Positions 48,722-58,324 are shown, counted from the stretch's first letter. The stretch: DNA of 64,000 nt from Stenotrophomonas maltophilia (GCF_023518235.1 NZ_CP090423.1:3161001-3225000); one strand, 5' to 3'. Numbers and translations are program-made. The notes: generated by a model not told the origin, from the sequence alone.

Positions 48722-50526
48722 ACGCCTCCGGTTTGAACCTGTGGATTGCGCTGGCACTGGCCCTGGTCGTGGCCATCGCCAGCGTGCGCCAGTTGCGCGC
48801 ACGCACGGCGCATCGTGGTCGGCCGTGGATCATTGTTGGATTGCAGGTCGTGGCTGCAACGTTGCTGTACTTCTGCCTGCTGCCACCGAGCCATCAGCAG
48901 CCTGCGGCGGGCCTGGTGGTGCTCAGCGCCGAGGCCGACAACGCCGGCGCGCTGCCGGCCAGCGACAGCCCGCTGCTGCTGTTGCCGGAGGCGACCCATG
49001 TGGCGGGCGGCCAGCGCGTGCCCGATCTGGCCACCGCGCTGCGCCAGCATCCGGCGTCCACGCTGACCCTGGTCGGTGCCGGCCTCAGCGCGCGCGATCG
49101 CGACGCGGTGCTGCCCGGCGACGTGCGCTGGCAACCGGCGCCCGCACCGCGCGGCTGGATCGCACTGCAGCCCCCGGCCGATGTCGCCCCGGGCGCGCGC
49201 TTCGAGGTGCAGGCGCAGGCGCGCGGCGTGGCCAACGCCAAGGCCGAACTGCTGGACCCGGCCGACAGCGTGATTGATCGCGCGGATCTGCCCGGTGACG
49301 GTAGCGTGCGGCTCAGTGGCGTCGCCCGCGCTGAAGGCCGCAGTGTGTTCCGCCTGCGCCTGCTCGATGCCAGCGGTCACGTGGTGGACACCGTACCGGT
49401 GCCGCAGCAGACGCTGCCAGCCGCACCGCTGCGCCTGCTGGTACGCGCCAGTGCACCGGGGCCGGAGCTGAAGTATCTGCGCCGTTGGGCCACCGATGCG
49501 GGCATCCGTGTGCAGGTGCAGGCCGATACCGGCGCCGGTCTCAGCGTCGGCGATGGCGCGGTGTCGCTTGATGCGGCCTCGCTGGCCCGCGCTGACCTGC
49601 TGCTGCTGGACGAACGCAGCCTGGCGGCATTGAGTGCAGCCCAGATGGCCGGCGTGCGCCAGGCGCTGCGCGATGGACTGGGCGTGCTGGTCCGCAGTGC
49701 CGGCGCACCGTCGGCCGGGGCGCGCCAACGCCTGCATGATCTGGGCCTGCCGCTGCGGGGTGACGGCAGCAGCCGCGCCCTTGAACTTGCGGGCGATGGC
49801 GAAAGCGCGATGCTGGCCGCTCGGCGTGGCCCGCTGGCCGCCGGCACGTTGCCAACCCGCGACGGCGAGGACGCCGACCGCAGCTCGCACAGTGCCACCC
49901 TGCCCGCGCTGGAAGCACTGGTGCTGCAGGCACCGGGCAGCAACCCTCTGCTGCTGGACCGTGGCGGCAACACCGTCGGCGGCTGGCGCGCGGTCGGCAA
50001 GGGCCGCATCGGCCTGCTGCCAGTGACCGACAGCTGGCGCTGGGTGCTGGCCGGTCGCGATGATCGACATGGCGAACTGTGGAGCGGCGTGGTCGCCACG
50101 CTGGCGCGTGCGCAGGCCAGCGGTGATGCGCTGTGGTCACCGCAGTCGATCGCCTGGGCAGGTGAGCGGCAGGCGCTGTGTGGGGTGCAGGCGCCGCTGC
50201 AGGTCTTCAACCCGCGTGGTGACGGCGTGCCGCTGATCGTCGATGGTGCGACATCGGCCCTGCGCTGCGCCGGCTGGTGGCCGCGCGAAGCGGGCTGGCA
50301 GCGCCTGCGCTACGGCGACAGCACGGTCTGGCGTTATGTGTTCGACCCGAAGCAGGCGCCGGCGCTGCATCGGCAGGCGATGATCGATGCGACCACGCAG
50401 TCGCTGGCATCGCACACCTCGGCCGACACCTCGGTCATGCAGCCGGTAACCGGCTCACGCTGGCCCTGGTGGCTGGCCTTCGTGCTGTGCGCCGCGTTGT
50501 TGTGGTGGCTGGAGCGGCGGCGGTAA
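48718..50526 (+). CDS. membrane protein with glutamine-amidotransferase-like lumenal domain
   Basis: The 602-residue last gene of the operon has two N-terminal membrane helices (about 9-25 and 37-55), a long periplasmic part and one C-terminal helix (about 583-597) ending in WWLERRR. The soluble part has an Ig-like domain (FEVQAQARGVANAKAELLDPADSV) and a class-I amidotransferase-like fold (LLLDERSLAALSAAQMAGVRQAL, GLGVLVRS), but lacks the catalytic Cys. Such proteins occur at the end of MoxR-DUF58-BatA clusters. The start overlaps the previous gene (ATGA). A GGGGTC palindrome follows. Confidence 0.82.
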   Translation: MNASGLNLWIALALALVVAIASVRQLRARTAHRGRPWIIVGLQVVAATLLYFCLLPPSHQQPAAGLVVLSAEADNAGALPASDSPLLLLPEATHVAGGQRVPDLATALRQHPASTLTLVGAGLSARDRDAVLPGDVRWQPAPAPRGWIALQPPADVAPGARFEVQAQARGVANAKAELLDPADSVIDRADLPGDGSVRLSGVARAEGRSVFRLRLLDASGHVVDTVPVPQQTLPAAPLRLLVRASAPGPELKYLRRWATDAGIRVQVQADTGAGLSVGDGAVSLDAASLARADLLLLDERSLAALSAAQMAGVRQALRDGLGVLVRSAGAPSAGARQRLHDLGLPLRGDGSSRALELAGDGESAMLAARRGPLAAGTLPTRDGEDADRSSHSATLPALEALVLQAPGSNPLLLDRGGNTVGGWRAVGKGRIGLLPVTDSWRWVLAGRDDRHGELWSGVVATLARAQASGDALWSPQSIAWAGERQALCGVQAPLQVFNPRGDGVPLIVDGATSALRCAGWWPREAGWQRLRYGDSTVWRYVFDPKQAPALHRQAMIDATTQSLASHTSADTSVMQPVTGSRWPWWLAFVLCAALLWWLERRR

Positions 50527-50530
50527 TTCC

Positions 50531-50570
50531 GGGGTCGGATCCCTTTCGCCCGCGAAAGGGCTCTGACCCC
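50531..50570. repeat. GGGGTC-type dispersed palindrome, copy 3
   Basis: GGGGTCGGATCCCTTTCGC with GCGAAAGGGCTCTGACCCC, a near-perfect inverted repeat between the operon end and a convergent gene. It probably ends transcription. Confidence 0.8.
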
Positions 50571-50580
50571 ATCCATTGCA

Positions 50581-51267
50581 TCATCGTTTGTCCGCGCGCC
50601 GGTACACACCATTGAAGCGCACGTTCATGCCACCGCACTCTCCGTTGTCGGTCACGATCAGCACCTCGCCCAGCGAGTGCACGCGCACCCTGCAGGTGTC
50701 CTCGGCGAATTCCACATCGGCGCCGCGCGGCGTCGCACGCGCTTCCACCTGGCCCAGGTTCGGCCCATACGGGCGCTGCTCCGGCGTGGGATTGGCAGAG
50801 GGCCAGTAGGCGTCGCCTTCCACATGCAGTTGCCCCGCCTGCACCGAGATGCGCAGGCCGTTGTCGCCGTCCTTCCAGTCACCGGCCCAGTCCTGCAGCT
50901 TCGGCGTGGCCAACGGCAACGGCAACGGCAACGGCTGCAGCTTGCTGCGGTCCACCCAGCCCGCACTGCCGCCGAGCTTGTTCGGGAAGAATGCGCAGCG
51001 GTAACGACCCAGATCGCGACCGGTCACCACCGTATCGCCGTTGACCACGTAGCTGCGCTGGCGGCAGGCCGGTTCGCCCTTGGCGGGGCAACCGTCCATG
51101 TCGCCAAGCAGGTACAGGCGCGGTGCATCGACCACCCGCGCCAGCGCGAACCGGCTTTGTTCAGAGGGGAAGGCCCCGTTGCGGCAGCTGCCGTCATCGG
51201 CAATGTCCGAAGCGAAGGCGGAGGCCGGCAGTAGCGCGGCCAGCAGGCAGAACGTACGCAGGTACAT
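50581..51267 (-). CDS. exported protein of unknown function
   Basis: The precursor (228 residues from the ATG at 51267; an in-frame ATG lies five codons upstream) has a Sec signal ending ASAFA/SD. The mature part has Cys residues in SCRNGAF, DGCPAKGEPACRQRSY, YRCAFF, DTCRVR and ECGGMN, so disulfides are likely. YRCAFFPNKLGGSAGWV resembles an SH3-like strand pair. Residues LPLPLPLA come from a four-fold GGCAAC hexamer tract (about 50909-50936), which may vary in length. No family recognised. Confidence 0.8.
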   Translation of the reverse strand: MYLRTFCLLAALLPASAFASDIADDGSCRNGAFPSEQSRFALARVVDAPRLYLLGDMDGCPAKGEPACRQRSYVVNGDTVVTGRDLGRYRCAFFPNKLGGSAGWVDRSKLQPLPLPLPLATPKLQDWAGDWKDGDNGLRISVQAGQLHVEGDAYWPSANPTPEQRPYGPNLGQVEARATPRGADVEFAEDTCRVRVHSLGEVLIVTDNGECGGMNVRFNGVYRRADKR

Positions 51268-51306
51268 GGCAGTCACATCCATGGGGACGCCGGCAGGATA
51301 ACCGGG

Positions 51307-51774
51307 CTATCGGGATGGCGGCGCGGCGCAACCCTCCTGCGCCTGACAGAACTGCAGCGCGCGACGCTGTTGCTCGACACTCAGTTCCGGTGGCGGCCGT
51401 GCGATGGCCGACTGGATCTGGTCCGGCCCGCCGGTGAGCTTGTTCAACCCCCGGCCCGCCGCCAGCACGCCCTTGACCACGCCCATCATGATGTAGCCAC
51501 CGCCCAGGCTGACCTGTTCGGGCGACGGCGGCTCGCTCCAGTCCCGGCTGAAGCGGTTGTCGCCGAACTTCACCGGGTTCTTGAAGCGGTACAGGTCCAG
51601 CGGTTCGTCGTCGGGCTTGAGCGCACGCACTTCGCCGAGGGTGGTTACATTATCCTGCGGCAGGGCGGCAGCTGCCGGCGCGGGTGTGGCCTGGGGCGCA
51701 TCCTGTTGCGCCTGCGCAATGCCGGCCAGCAACAAGCTGGTCAGGAGTGCTCCCTGCGTTCCGAGTCGTGCCAC
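51307..51774 (-). CDS. small exported protein of unknown function
   Basis: The 155-residue product starts with GTG and has a signal peptide (to about residue 22, AQA/QQ). A Pro/Ala linker is followed by a conserved-looking core, NPVKFGDNRFSRDWSEPPSPEQVSLGGGYIMMGVVKGVLAAGRGLNKL, in which the middle is hydrophobic enough for a membrane helix or amphipathic insertion. It ends in a short Cys-containing tail (CQAQEGC). It lies divergent from mrfA. The family is not recognised. Confidence 0.78.
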   Translation of the reverse strand: MARLGTQGALLTSLLLAGIAQAQQDAPQATPAPAAAALPQDNVTTLGEVRALKPDDEPLDLYRFKNPVKFGDNRFSRDWSEPPSPEQVSLGGGYIMMGVVKGVLAAGRGLNKLTGGPDQIQSAIARPPPELSVEQQRRALQFCQAQEGCAAPPSR

Positions 51775-51983
51775 CGCTATCCACCCTGTTGGTTGCGTCC
51801 TGCGGCAAGAATACGGATGCGAGCTTCAGATTTCGTTGCCGGTGCGGCGACGGTTCAGCCTGCGGAGCAGCTGCGACGCCAGCGCACTGAACGGTTCACT
51901 CCGTCCCACGCCGGTGTCTCACATCCTGAGACGTGGATGTGGTGCCATGTGAGCCCTCGCAAACCGTCCCGGCTCCACCTTCC

Positions 51984-54473
51984 ATGGCTTACGAACTCGC
52001 CAAGCGCACCGCCGATGCGGAGCAGAAGCTCGCCACCCGCGACGGCCTGCCCGCCCGCGACGGTGCGCTGCTCAGTACGCGCCTGCAGCGCCGCTACCAG
52101 GACCGCATCACCGGCAGCTTCGCCATTCCGGGCCGCGAGGGCCGCTACGCGCCCATTCAGGATTCGGTGCCGCCGGCACTGGCGGCCGCGCTGAAGGCGC
52201 GCGGCATCGAGCAGCTCTACAGCCACCAGGCCGAGGCCTGGGAGGCCAGCCAGCGCGGCGAGCACGTGGCCATCGTCACCCCCACCGCCAGCGGCAAGTC
52301 GCTGTGCTACACCCTGCCGGTGGTCAGCGCGGCGATGCAGGACAAGGCCAAGGCGCTGTACCTGTTCCCGACCAAGGCGCTGGCCCAGGACCAGGTGGCC
52401 GAACTGCTGGACCTCAACCGCGCCGGCGATCTGGGCGTAAAGGCTTTCACCTTCGACGGCGACACCCCCGGCGATGCGCGCCAGGCCATCCGACTGCATG
52501 GCGACATCGTGGTGTCCAACCCGGACATGCTGCACCAGGCCATCCTGCCCCACCACACCAAGTGGGCGCAGTTCTTCGAGAACCTGCGCTACATCGTCAT
52601 CGACGAAGTGCATACCTACCGCGGTGTGTTCGGCAGCCATGTCACCAACGTGCTGCGCCGGCTCAAGCGCATCTGCGCGTTCTACGGCGTGCAACCGCAG
52701 TTCATCCTGTGCTCAGCCACCATCGGCAACCCGCAGGCACATGCCGAAGCGCTGATCGAGGCGCCGGTCACCGCCATCACCGAATCCGGCGCGCCCAGTG
52801 GGCCCAAGCAGGTGCTGCTGTGGAACCCGCCGGTGATCAACCCGGACCTGGGCCTGCGCGCGTCGGCACGTTCGCAGAGCAACCGCATCGCGCGCATCGC
52901 GATCAAATCCGGGCTGAAGACGCTGGTGTTCGCACAGACCCGGCTGATGGTGGAAGTGCTGACCAAGTACCTGAAGGACATCTTCGACCACGACCCGCGC
53001 AAACCACCGCGCATCCGCGCCTACCGCGGCGGCTACCTGCCCACCGAGCGACGCGAGACCGAACGTGCGATGCGTGCCGGCAACATCGACGGCATCGTCA
53101 GCACCTCGGCGCTGGAACTGGGCGTGGATATCGGCAGCCTGGACGTGGTGATCCTCAATGGCTACCCCGGCAGCGTGGCCGCCACCTGGCAGCGCTTCGG
53201 CCGCGCCGGTCGCCGCCAGCAGCCCGCACTCGGCGTGATGGTGGCCAGCTCGCAACCGCTGGACCAGTACGTGGTGCGCCATCCGGATTTCTTCGCCGAG
53301 GCCTCACCCGAACATGCGCGCATCGCGCCGGACCAGCCGTTGATCCTGTTCGACCATATCCGTTGCGCGGCGTTCGAGCTGCCGTTCCGGGTCGGCGATG
53401 GCTTCGGCCCGATCGATCCGGAAGTGTTCCTGGAGGCGCTGGCCGAGACCGAAGTGATCCACCGTGAAGGCGAACGCTGGGAATGGATCGCCGACAGCTA
53501 TCCGGCCAACGCGGTCAGCCTGCGCGCCGTGGCCGACGGCAACTTCGTGGTGGTCGACCGCAGCGATGGCCGCCAGCAGATCATCGCCGAAGTGGATTAC
53601 TCCGCCGCCGCACTCACCCTGTACGAAGGGGCGATCCACATGGTGCAGTCCACCCCGTACCAGGTGGAGACGCTGGACTGGGACGGGCGCAAGGCCTACG
53701 TCACCCGCACCCACGTGGACTACTACACCGACAGCATCGACTTCACCAAGCTCAAGGTGCTGGACCGTTTCGACGGCGGCGTGGCCGGCCGTGGCGATTC
53801 GCACCATGGCGAAGTGCACGTGGTGCGCCGCGTGGCCGGCTACAAGAAGATCCGCTACTACACCCACGAGAACATCGGCTACGGCCCGGTCAACCTGCCC
53901 GACCAGGAACTGCATACCACTGCGGTGTGGTGGCAGCTGCCGCAGGCGTTGCTGCTGCGCGCGTTCGCCAGCAAGCAGGATGCGCTGGATGGCTTCCTCG
54001 GTGCCGCCTACGCGCTGCACATCGTCGCCACCGTGGCGGTGATGGCCGATGCGCGCGACCTGCAGAAGTCAGTGGGCAACGGCGATGGTGCATGGTTTGC
54101 GATCGCCGACCAGAGCGGTCGTGGCCAACTGCGTGGCAGCAATGGCGACCCCGGCGTGGTCGAGCTGCTGCAGGAATTCGTGCCCACCGTGTACCTGTAC
54201 GACAACTTCCCCGGCGGCGTCGGCCTCAGCGAGCCGCTGTGGCAGCGCCAGGCCGAACTGGTGCAGCGCGCGCGCGAACTGGTGCAGCGCTGCGACTGCA
54301 AGGCCGGCTGCCCGGCCTGCGTCGGCCCGGTGCTGGCCGCGCAGGAAGTGGATGAAACCTCACCGCGCGCACTGGCGTTGCGCGTGCTGGACCTGTTCGA
54401 TGCGCAGGCCTGCCAGCACGTACCCGATGTGGTGATGAGCACGCGCGACCCGATGGAGCTGCTGGCACCGTGA
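51984..54473 (+). CDS. mrfA: MrfA-like DNA helicase with DUF1998 domain
   Basis: The 829-residue superfamily 2 helicase has Walker A TPTASGKS (about 99), DEVH box IVIDEVHTYRG (about 205), SAT motif LCSATIGNPQ and motif VI QRFGRAGRR. The C-terminal DUF1998 region ends with four zinc-type cysteines in CDCKAGCPACVGP (about 770). In Bacillus subtilis MrfA works with the exonuclease MrfB to repair mitomycin-C adducts. The next gene is an MrfB homologue that overlaps by 4 bp, so the pair is coupled. The ATG at 51984 begins MAYELAKRT. Confidence 0.92.
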   Translation: MAYELAKRTADAEQKLATRDGLPARDGALLSTRLQRRYQDRITGSFAIPGREGRYAPIQDSVPPALAAALKARGIEQLYSHQAEAWEASQRGEHVAIVTPTASGKSLCYTLPVVSAAMQDKAKALYLFPTKALAQDQVAELLDLNRAGDLGVKAFTFDGDTPGDARQAIRLHGDIVVSNPDMLHQAILPHHTKWAQFFENLRYIVIDEVHTYRGVFGSHVTNVLRRLKRICAFYGVQPQFILCSATIGNPQAHAEALIEAPVTAITESGAPSGPKQVLLWNPPVINPDLGLRASARSQSNRIARIAIKSGLKTLVFAQTRLMVEVLTKYLKDIFDHDPRKPPRIRAYRGGYLPTERRETERAMRAGNIDGIVSTSALELGVDIGSLDVVILNGYPGSVAATWQRFGRAGRRQQPALGVMVASSQPLDQYVVRHPDFFAEASPEHARIAPDQPLILFDHIRCAAFELPFRVGDGFGPIDPEVFLEALAETEVIHREGERWEWIADSYPANAVSLRAVADGNFVVVDRSDGRQQIIAEVDYSAAALTLYEGAIHMVQSTPYQVETLDWDGRKAYVTRTHVDYYTDSIDFTKLKVLDRFDGGVAGRGDSHHGEVHVVRRVAGYKKIRYYTHENIGYGPVNLPDQELHTTAVWWQLPQALLLRAFASKQDALDGFLGAAYALHIVATVAVMADARDLQKSVGNGDGAWFAIADQSGRGQLRGSNGDPGVVELLQEFVPTVYLYDNFPGGVGLSEPLWQRQAELVQRARELVQRCDCKAGCPACVGPVLAAQEVDETSPRALALRVLDLFDAQACQHVPDVVMSTRDPMELLAP

Positions 54474-55510
54474 GCCTGAGCCTGGACAAGCTGCGCCTGC
54501 TGCGCAAGCAGGCCGGCGACCCGAAGGCGAGCACGCCGCCCACGGTCGAGCCGCCGCCCGCAGCACCTGCCCCGGTGGCCGCCAACGATGCACGACAGCC
54601 ATCGGCTGAGCGTTCGGTATTCGCCTGGGTCGAGCAGGAGATCCGCCACAAGCCGACCGGCGCTGCGGCACCTGCCACGGCGCCGCCCGCGCTGCGTCGG
54701 CCCGAGGTGGGCAGCCTGCATCGCCTGCTCGGCCTGCGCACACGCGGTGGTAGCACCCCGGCACGCGCCAGCGCGCAGGATCGGCAACTGCCTGGCGAAG
54801 AAATCGCACCGGGCCTGTTCCTGATCGAGTCGCTGCAGCCGCAGCCGATTCCGGCGCAGCCGCTGTCGCTGGATTTCGCCCGTCGCGAAGGCCAGCACGT
54901 GGCCGCGCGCGACCTGCTGTTCTTCGATACCGAAACCACCGGCCTGGCCGGCGGCACCGGCACCCGTGCCTTCATGATCGGCGCCGCCGACTGGCATGCC
55001 TGCCCGCAACGCGGCGAAGGCCTGCGCATCCGCCAGCTGCTGATGTCCACGATGGCTGCCGAGGATGCGATGCTGGCCACCTTCGCCAGCTGGCTGCAGC
55101 CGTCCACCGTGTTCTGCAGCTACAACGGCCGCAGCTACGATGCGCCGCTGTTGAAGGCACGCTACCGGCTGGCCCGCCAGCCCGACCCGATCAGCGCATT
55201 GGACCATGTGGACCTGCTCTACCCCACCCGCCGCCGTTATCGTGGCAGCTGGGACAACTGCAAGCTGTCCACCATCGAGCGCCAGCTGCTGCGCGTGGTG
55301 CGCGAGGACGACCTGCCGGGGTCGGAGGCGCCCGGCGCATGGCTGCGCTTCCTGCGTGGCGGCGACGCGGTGAACCTGCGCCGGGTGGCCGAGCACAACC
55401 ACCAGGACGTGGTGACCCTGGCCCTGCTGCTGCAGCGGCTGATCCGCGAGGAGCAGCGCGAGCGCGAGACGCTGGCGCTGGTGCAGCCGCAGGGCGTTGA
55501 CATGCCCTGA
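54470..55510 (+). CDS. mrfB: MrfB-like DEDDh exonuclease
   Basis: The 346-residue protein has an unstructured Pro/Ala N-terminal third and a YprB-type RNase H-like fold. The acidic residues appear in order: FFDTETTG (about 151), CSYNGRSYDAPLL, DHVDLLYPTRR and the final HNHQDVVTLALLL. This is a complete DEDDh set. It starts with GTG overlapping the mrfA stop (GTGA). MrfAB removes interstrand cross-links and adducts in B. subtilis. Finding the pair here suggests the same repair route in Stenotrophomonas, independent of Uvr proteins. Confidence 0.9.
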   Translation: MSLSLDKLRLLRKQAGDPKASTPPTVEPPPAAPAPVAANDARQPSAERSVFAWVEQEIRHKPTGAAAPATAPPALRRPEVGSLHRLLGLRTRGGSTPARASAQDRQLPGEEIAPGLFLIESLQPQPIPAQPLSLDFARREGQHVAARDLLFFDTETTGLAGGTGTRAFMIGAADWHACPQRGEGLRIRQLLMSTMAAEDAMLATFASWLQPSTVFCSYNGRSYDAPLLKARYRLARQPDPISALDHVDLLYPTRRRYRGSWDNCKLSTIERQLLRVVREDDLPGSEAPGAWLRFLRGGDAVNLRRVAEHNHQDVVTLALLLQRLIREEQRERETLALVQPQGVDMP

Positions 55511-55559
55511 CGGTGGCAGCGGTGACACTGCCGCCACCATCCACGCCTGGAGCCCGACG

Positions 55560-55874
55560 ATGCGCCTCACTTCCCTGGTCCTGCTGGCCCTGCTGCCACT
55601 GGCCGCGTGCAGCCACGCCGGCAGCAGCGGCGCCCACGATTCCACCCCGCCGCCGGTGGCCGACGCTGCGCACGAATGCAAGCCGGAGACGCTCGAGGCC
55701 TTCACCGGCAAGACCGCCGACGAGGCCACCGTCAAGCAGCTGGTGAGCGCCAGCGGCGCGCGCAATGCGCGGGTGGTCAAGCCGGGCATGGCGGTCACCA
55801 TGGACTTCCGCCAGGACCGGGTGACCGTGCAGGTGGACGCGCAGAACAGGATCGAGCGCGCCAGCTGCGGTTGA
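55560..55874 (+). CDS. I78-family peptidase-inhibitor lipoprotein
   Basis: The 104-residue precursor has lipobox ALLPLAACSH (Cys at about 17) and an Inhibitor_I78 domain: TGKTADEATVKQLVSASGA, then ARVVKPGMAVTMDFRQDRV and the ending IERASCG, with the Cys pair CKPE/SCG. I78 proteins inhibit subtilisin-like serine proteases in the envelope. Two further I78-like lipoproteins occur in the window. It stands alone after mrfB. A SMAG element follows. Confidence 0.88.
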   Translation: MRLTSLVLLALLPLAACSHAGSSGAHDSTPPPVADAAHECKPETLEAFTGKTADEATVKQLVSASGARNARVVKPGMAVTMDFRQDRVTVQVDAQNRIERASCG

Positions 55875-55885
55875 TATCCCGCTGG

Positions 55886-55912
55886 GTAGCGCCGGGCCAT
55901 GCCCGGCGCTAC
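55886..55912. repeat. SMAG palindrome
   Basis: GTAGCGCCGGGC-CAT-GCCCGGCGCTAC, a perfect 12-bp inverted repeat with GTAG/CTAC ends. It shares its core with 281-301. Confidence 0.8.
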
Positions 55913-55919
55913 CGCCGTT

Positions 55920-57920
55920 TCAGAGGCGTTCGGCCTTGCCGCTGGCCAGGGCGCGCGCGATCACCTGCTGCGCCTGCTGTGATGCCTGCGTATGCAGGCG
56001 TGCCTGGCGTTCGCCCAGCGCGGCCTGCTGGCTGCCCAGCGCCGCCTGGCGGCTGGCCAGATCGGCCTGCTGGCTGGCCAGCCGGCTCATGTCGCGGGTA
56101 CGGGTGGACTGCGCGGCCTCGCTGCGGGCTTCCTGCATCGCACGACGCGCTTCGGCGGCGGCCTCGCGCGCGGCCTCGCGTGCAACGGCCGCATCGTTGG
56201 TCGCGCCGCGTGCCGCCTTTGCCGCTTCCGCCGCCGCTTCGCGATTGATGTCGTGCGCACTCATCGCACTGCGCGCAGCCTCAGCGGCGGCCATCGCCAT
56301 CCGGCGCGCCTCCTCGCCCTGCATCCGGCCCATCTCGCCCAGCTGCTGGCCGAGCTCGCTCTGCTGGCGCCCCAGCGCACTCTGCTGGCGGCCCAGTTCG
56401 CTCTGCTGGCGCCCCAGGTCCGCCGCACCGGCATAGGCGCGCTGCAACGACTGGATCAGCATCGGGTCGCGCACGATATAGCGCTTGTCACCCTGGCGGA
56501 ACCACAGTGCCGGGCCCTTGCCGAGCTGCTTGCGTGCCAGCGTCACATCGTCGATGCCACCGTTGGCGAAGGTCGAATCACCATCCACCAGCACGAACGC
56601 CTGCGACGGGGACTGGCCCAGATCCAGGCGGCCGTAGGTGGTGATGGACGACATGCGCGAGGTCGTGCGGTCAGCGTCCATGCCGGTGTCGACATCCACA
56701 TCGGCATCGACATCGACCGCCACATCCGCGTCATCGGGGCCGGAGACCTCTTCGGCGCCGGCAGGTGCGACCGGCGGAGCCGGCGCGACCGGAACGGCCG
56801 GCAAGCGCGCGGAGGACGGCGGCGCCGGCGGTGCCTTGGGCGCCTTCGGCGGCAGCGGCGGTGCTGCGGTCGGCGCCGCGGGCGGGGCGGGTGGTGCCGG
56901 CGGCACCGGCGCGGCCACCAGCCGCATCGGCGCCACGCCCACCACCACCACGGCGGCGGTCAACGCCATCGCCAGCAGGCGCGGGCAGGCCCTGCGCGGC
57001 TGCAGCGAAAGCAGGCGGCGTTTGAGGCTGGTGGTGCTCGGTGCGGCGCTGGCCACACCCAGGTGCGGCTGCGGTGCCACGCCCAGCTGCAGCAGCAGGC
57101 GGCCATAGGCCTGGCGGCTGGCGCCGTGCTGGCCGACCACCGCCGCATCCACCGCTTCCTCGCGGGCCTGGGCGTATTCACGCACCGACAGGCGCAGCAG
57201 CGGGTGGAAGAAGAACAGGTGCTGGGCCAGTGCGGGCAACAGGCCCCACTGCAGGTCACGACGCTGCAGGTGCTGCAGTTCGTGGGTCAGCGCCAGGTCC
57301 AGCGCGTCACCCTGCAGGGCGTTGTCGCCGGCCGGCAGCAGCAGCACCGGGCGGAACGGCCCGACCAGCTGCGGCGAGTCCACCTGCGTGCTCATCCACA
57401 GACGCGGTGCCGGGCGCACACCGTGCGCATCGGAGGCCAGCTGCAGCGCCTGCACCAGCGCCTCGTCCTGGCAGGGATAAGCCGCGGCGAGCAACGCGCG
57501 GCAGCGGCGCCACTCACCGAAGGTACGCAGCGCCATCAGCAGCACACCAGAAGCCCACAGCGCGGCCAGGACAACCGCCCACCACGCCACCGCCGGCACG
57601 TCGGCGGCCGGCATCGGCATCGCGGCCAGCAGCTGCGCCGAGGCCTCCGGGGCCAGCGGATGCAACGTCTCGGTCATCACTTCGGTGGCGGTCATCGCCA
57701 CGGCCTGCGGGGCCGGCAGCCAGGCCAGCTGCAACGGCTGGCTCCAGAACAGGCCCACGACCGCCTGCAGCGACACCAGCCACCACAGGCGGCAGCGCGT
57801 GGCCGCCGACAGCGACGGCAGCACGCGGCACAGGCCATACACCAGCGCCACCAGCAGCACGGTCTGCAGGCTGGTCCAGCCCAGCCGCTCCAACATCGGG
57901 ATCAGCATCGTGGTGTCCAT
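55920..57920 (-). CDS. M56-family membrane peptidase, BlaR1-like without a penicillin-binding sensor
   Basis: The 666-residue protein has about four membrane helices and a cytoplasmic-facing zinc protease motif, THELQHLQRRD (HExxH at about 213), as in BlaR1/MecR1. Where BlaR1 has a beta-lactam-binding domain, this protein has a Pro/Ala linker, an Asp-rich stretch (DADVAVDVDADVDVD), a short globular part (YGRLDLGQSPSQAFVLVDG) and a long Gln/Ala/Arg coiled-coil with tandem heptads LGRQQSE/LGRQQSA. The signal it senses is therefore something else. It starts 4 bp after the blaI stop and presumably cleaves that repressor. Confidence 0.88.
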   Translation of the reverse strand: MDTTMLIPMLERLGWTSLQTVLLVALVYGLCRVLPSLSAATRCRLWWLVSLQAVVGLFWSQPLQLAWLPAPQAVAMTATEVMTETLHPLAPEASAQLLAAMPMPAADVPAVAWWAVVLAALWASGVLLMALRTFGEWRRCRALLAAAYPCQDEALVQALQLASDAHGVRPAPRLWMSTQVDSPQLVGPFRPVLLLPAGDNALQGDALDLALTHELQHLQRRDLQWGLLPALAQHLFFFHPLLRLSVREYAQAREEAVDAAVVGQHGASRQAYGRLLLQLGVAPQPHLGVASAAPSTTSLKRRLLSLQPRRACPRLLAMALTAAVVVVGVAPMRLVAAPVPPAPPAPPAAPTAAPPLPPKAPKAPPAPPSSARLPAVPVAPAPPVAPAGAEEVSGPDDADVAVDVDADVDVDTGMDADRTTSRMSSITTYGRLDLGQSPSQAFVLVDGDSTFANGGIDDVTLARKQLGKGPALWFRQGDKRYIVRDPMLIQSLQRAYAGAADLGRQQSELGRQQSALGRQQSELGQQLGEMGRMQGEEARRMAMAAAEAARSAMSAHDINREAAAEAAKAARGATNDAAVAREAAREAAAEARRAMQEARSEAAQSTRTRDMSRLASQQADLASRQAALGSQQAALGERQARLHTQASQQAQQVIARALASGKAERL

Positions 57921-57923
57921 GGC

Positions 57924-58310
57924 TCAGCCCTCGTGGCGGCGCGATTGGAGTTGGGCGACCAGCGCTTCCAGTTCGGCCAGCTCGTTGTCGCTGACCTGCT
58001 GGCGCTGCGACAGATAGGCCACGAACGGCGACACCGAGCCTTGCAGGGTGTTGTCGACGAACTGGGCCACGGCGCCCTGCAGCACGCTCTGCGGGCCACG
58101 AGTGGCCTGGTAGCGGTAGATACCGTCCTGCTGCCTGCGCTGAAGATACCCCTTCGCCCGCAGGCGCTCCATCATGGTCAGCACGGTGGAACGGGCCAGG
58201 CCCCGGGCCTCGCCGTAACCACTGGCGACCTCGCCGACGCTGGCCGGCGCATGTTCATCGATGTACTGCAGCAGGGCCAGTTCCTGGTCCCCGATCGTCT
58301 TGCCACGCAT
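57924..58310 (-). CDS. BlaI/MecI-family repressor
   Basis: The 128-residue winged-helix repressor has the BlaI start MRGKTIGDQELALLQYI, recognition helix RSTVLTMMERLRAKGYLQRR and a C-terminal dimerisation half (FVAYLSQRQQVSDNELAELEAL). It would be inactivated by cleavage by the M56 peptidase. Two near-identical operators sit 15-57 bp upstream, so it controls itself and the divergent serine hydrolase. Whether this module affects beta-lactam tolerance is unknown. Stenotrophomonas L1/L2 control uses AmpR, not BlaI. Confidence 0.92.
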   Translation of the reverse strand: MRGKTIGDQELALLQYIDEHAPASVGEVASGYGEARGLARSTVLTMMERLRAKGYLQRRQQDGIYRYQATRGPQSVLQGAVAQFVDNTLQGSVSPFVAYLSQRQQVSDNELAELEALVAQLQSRRHEG

Positions 58311-58324
58311 GACACCACTCCCTT

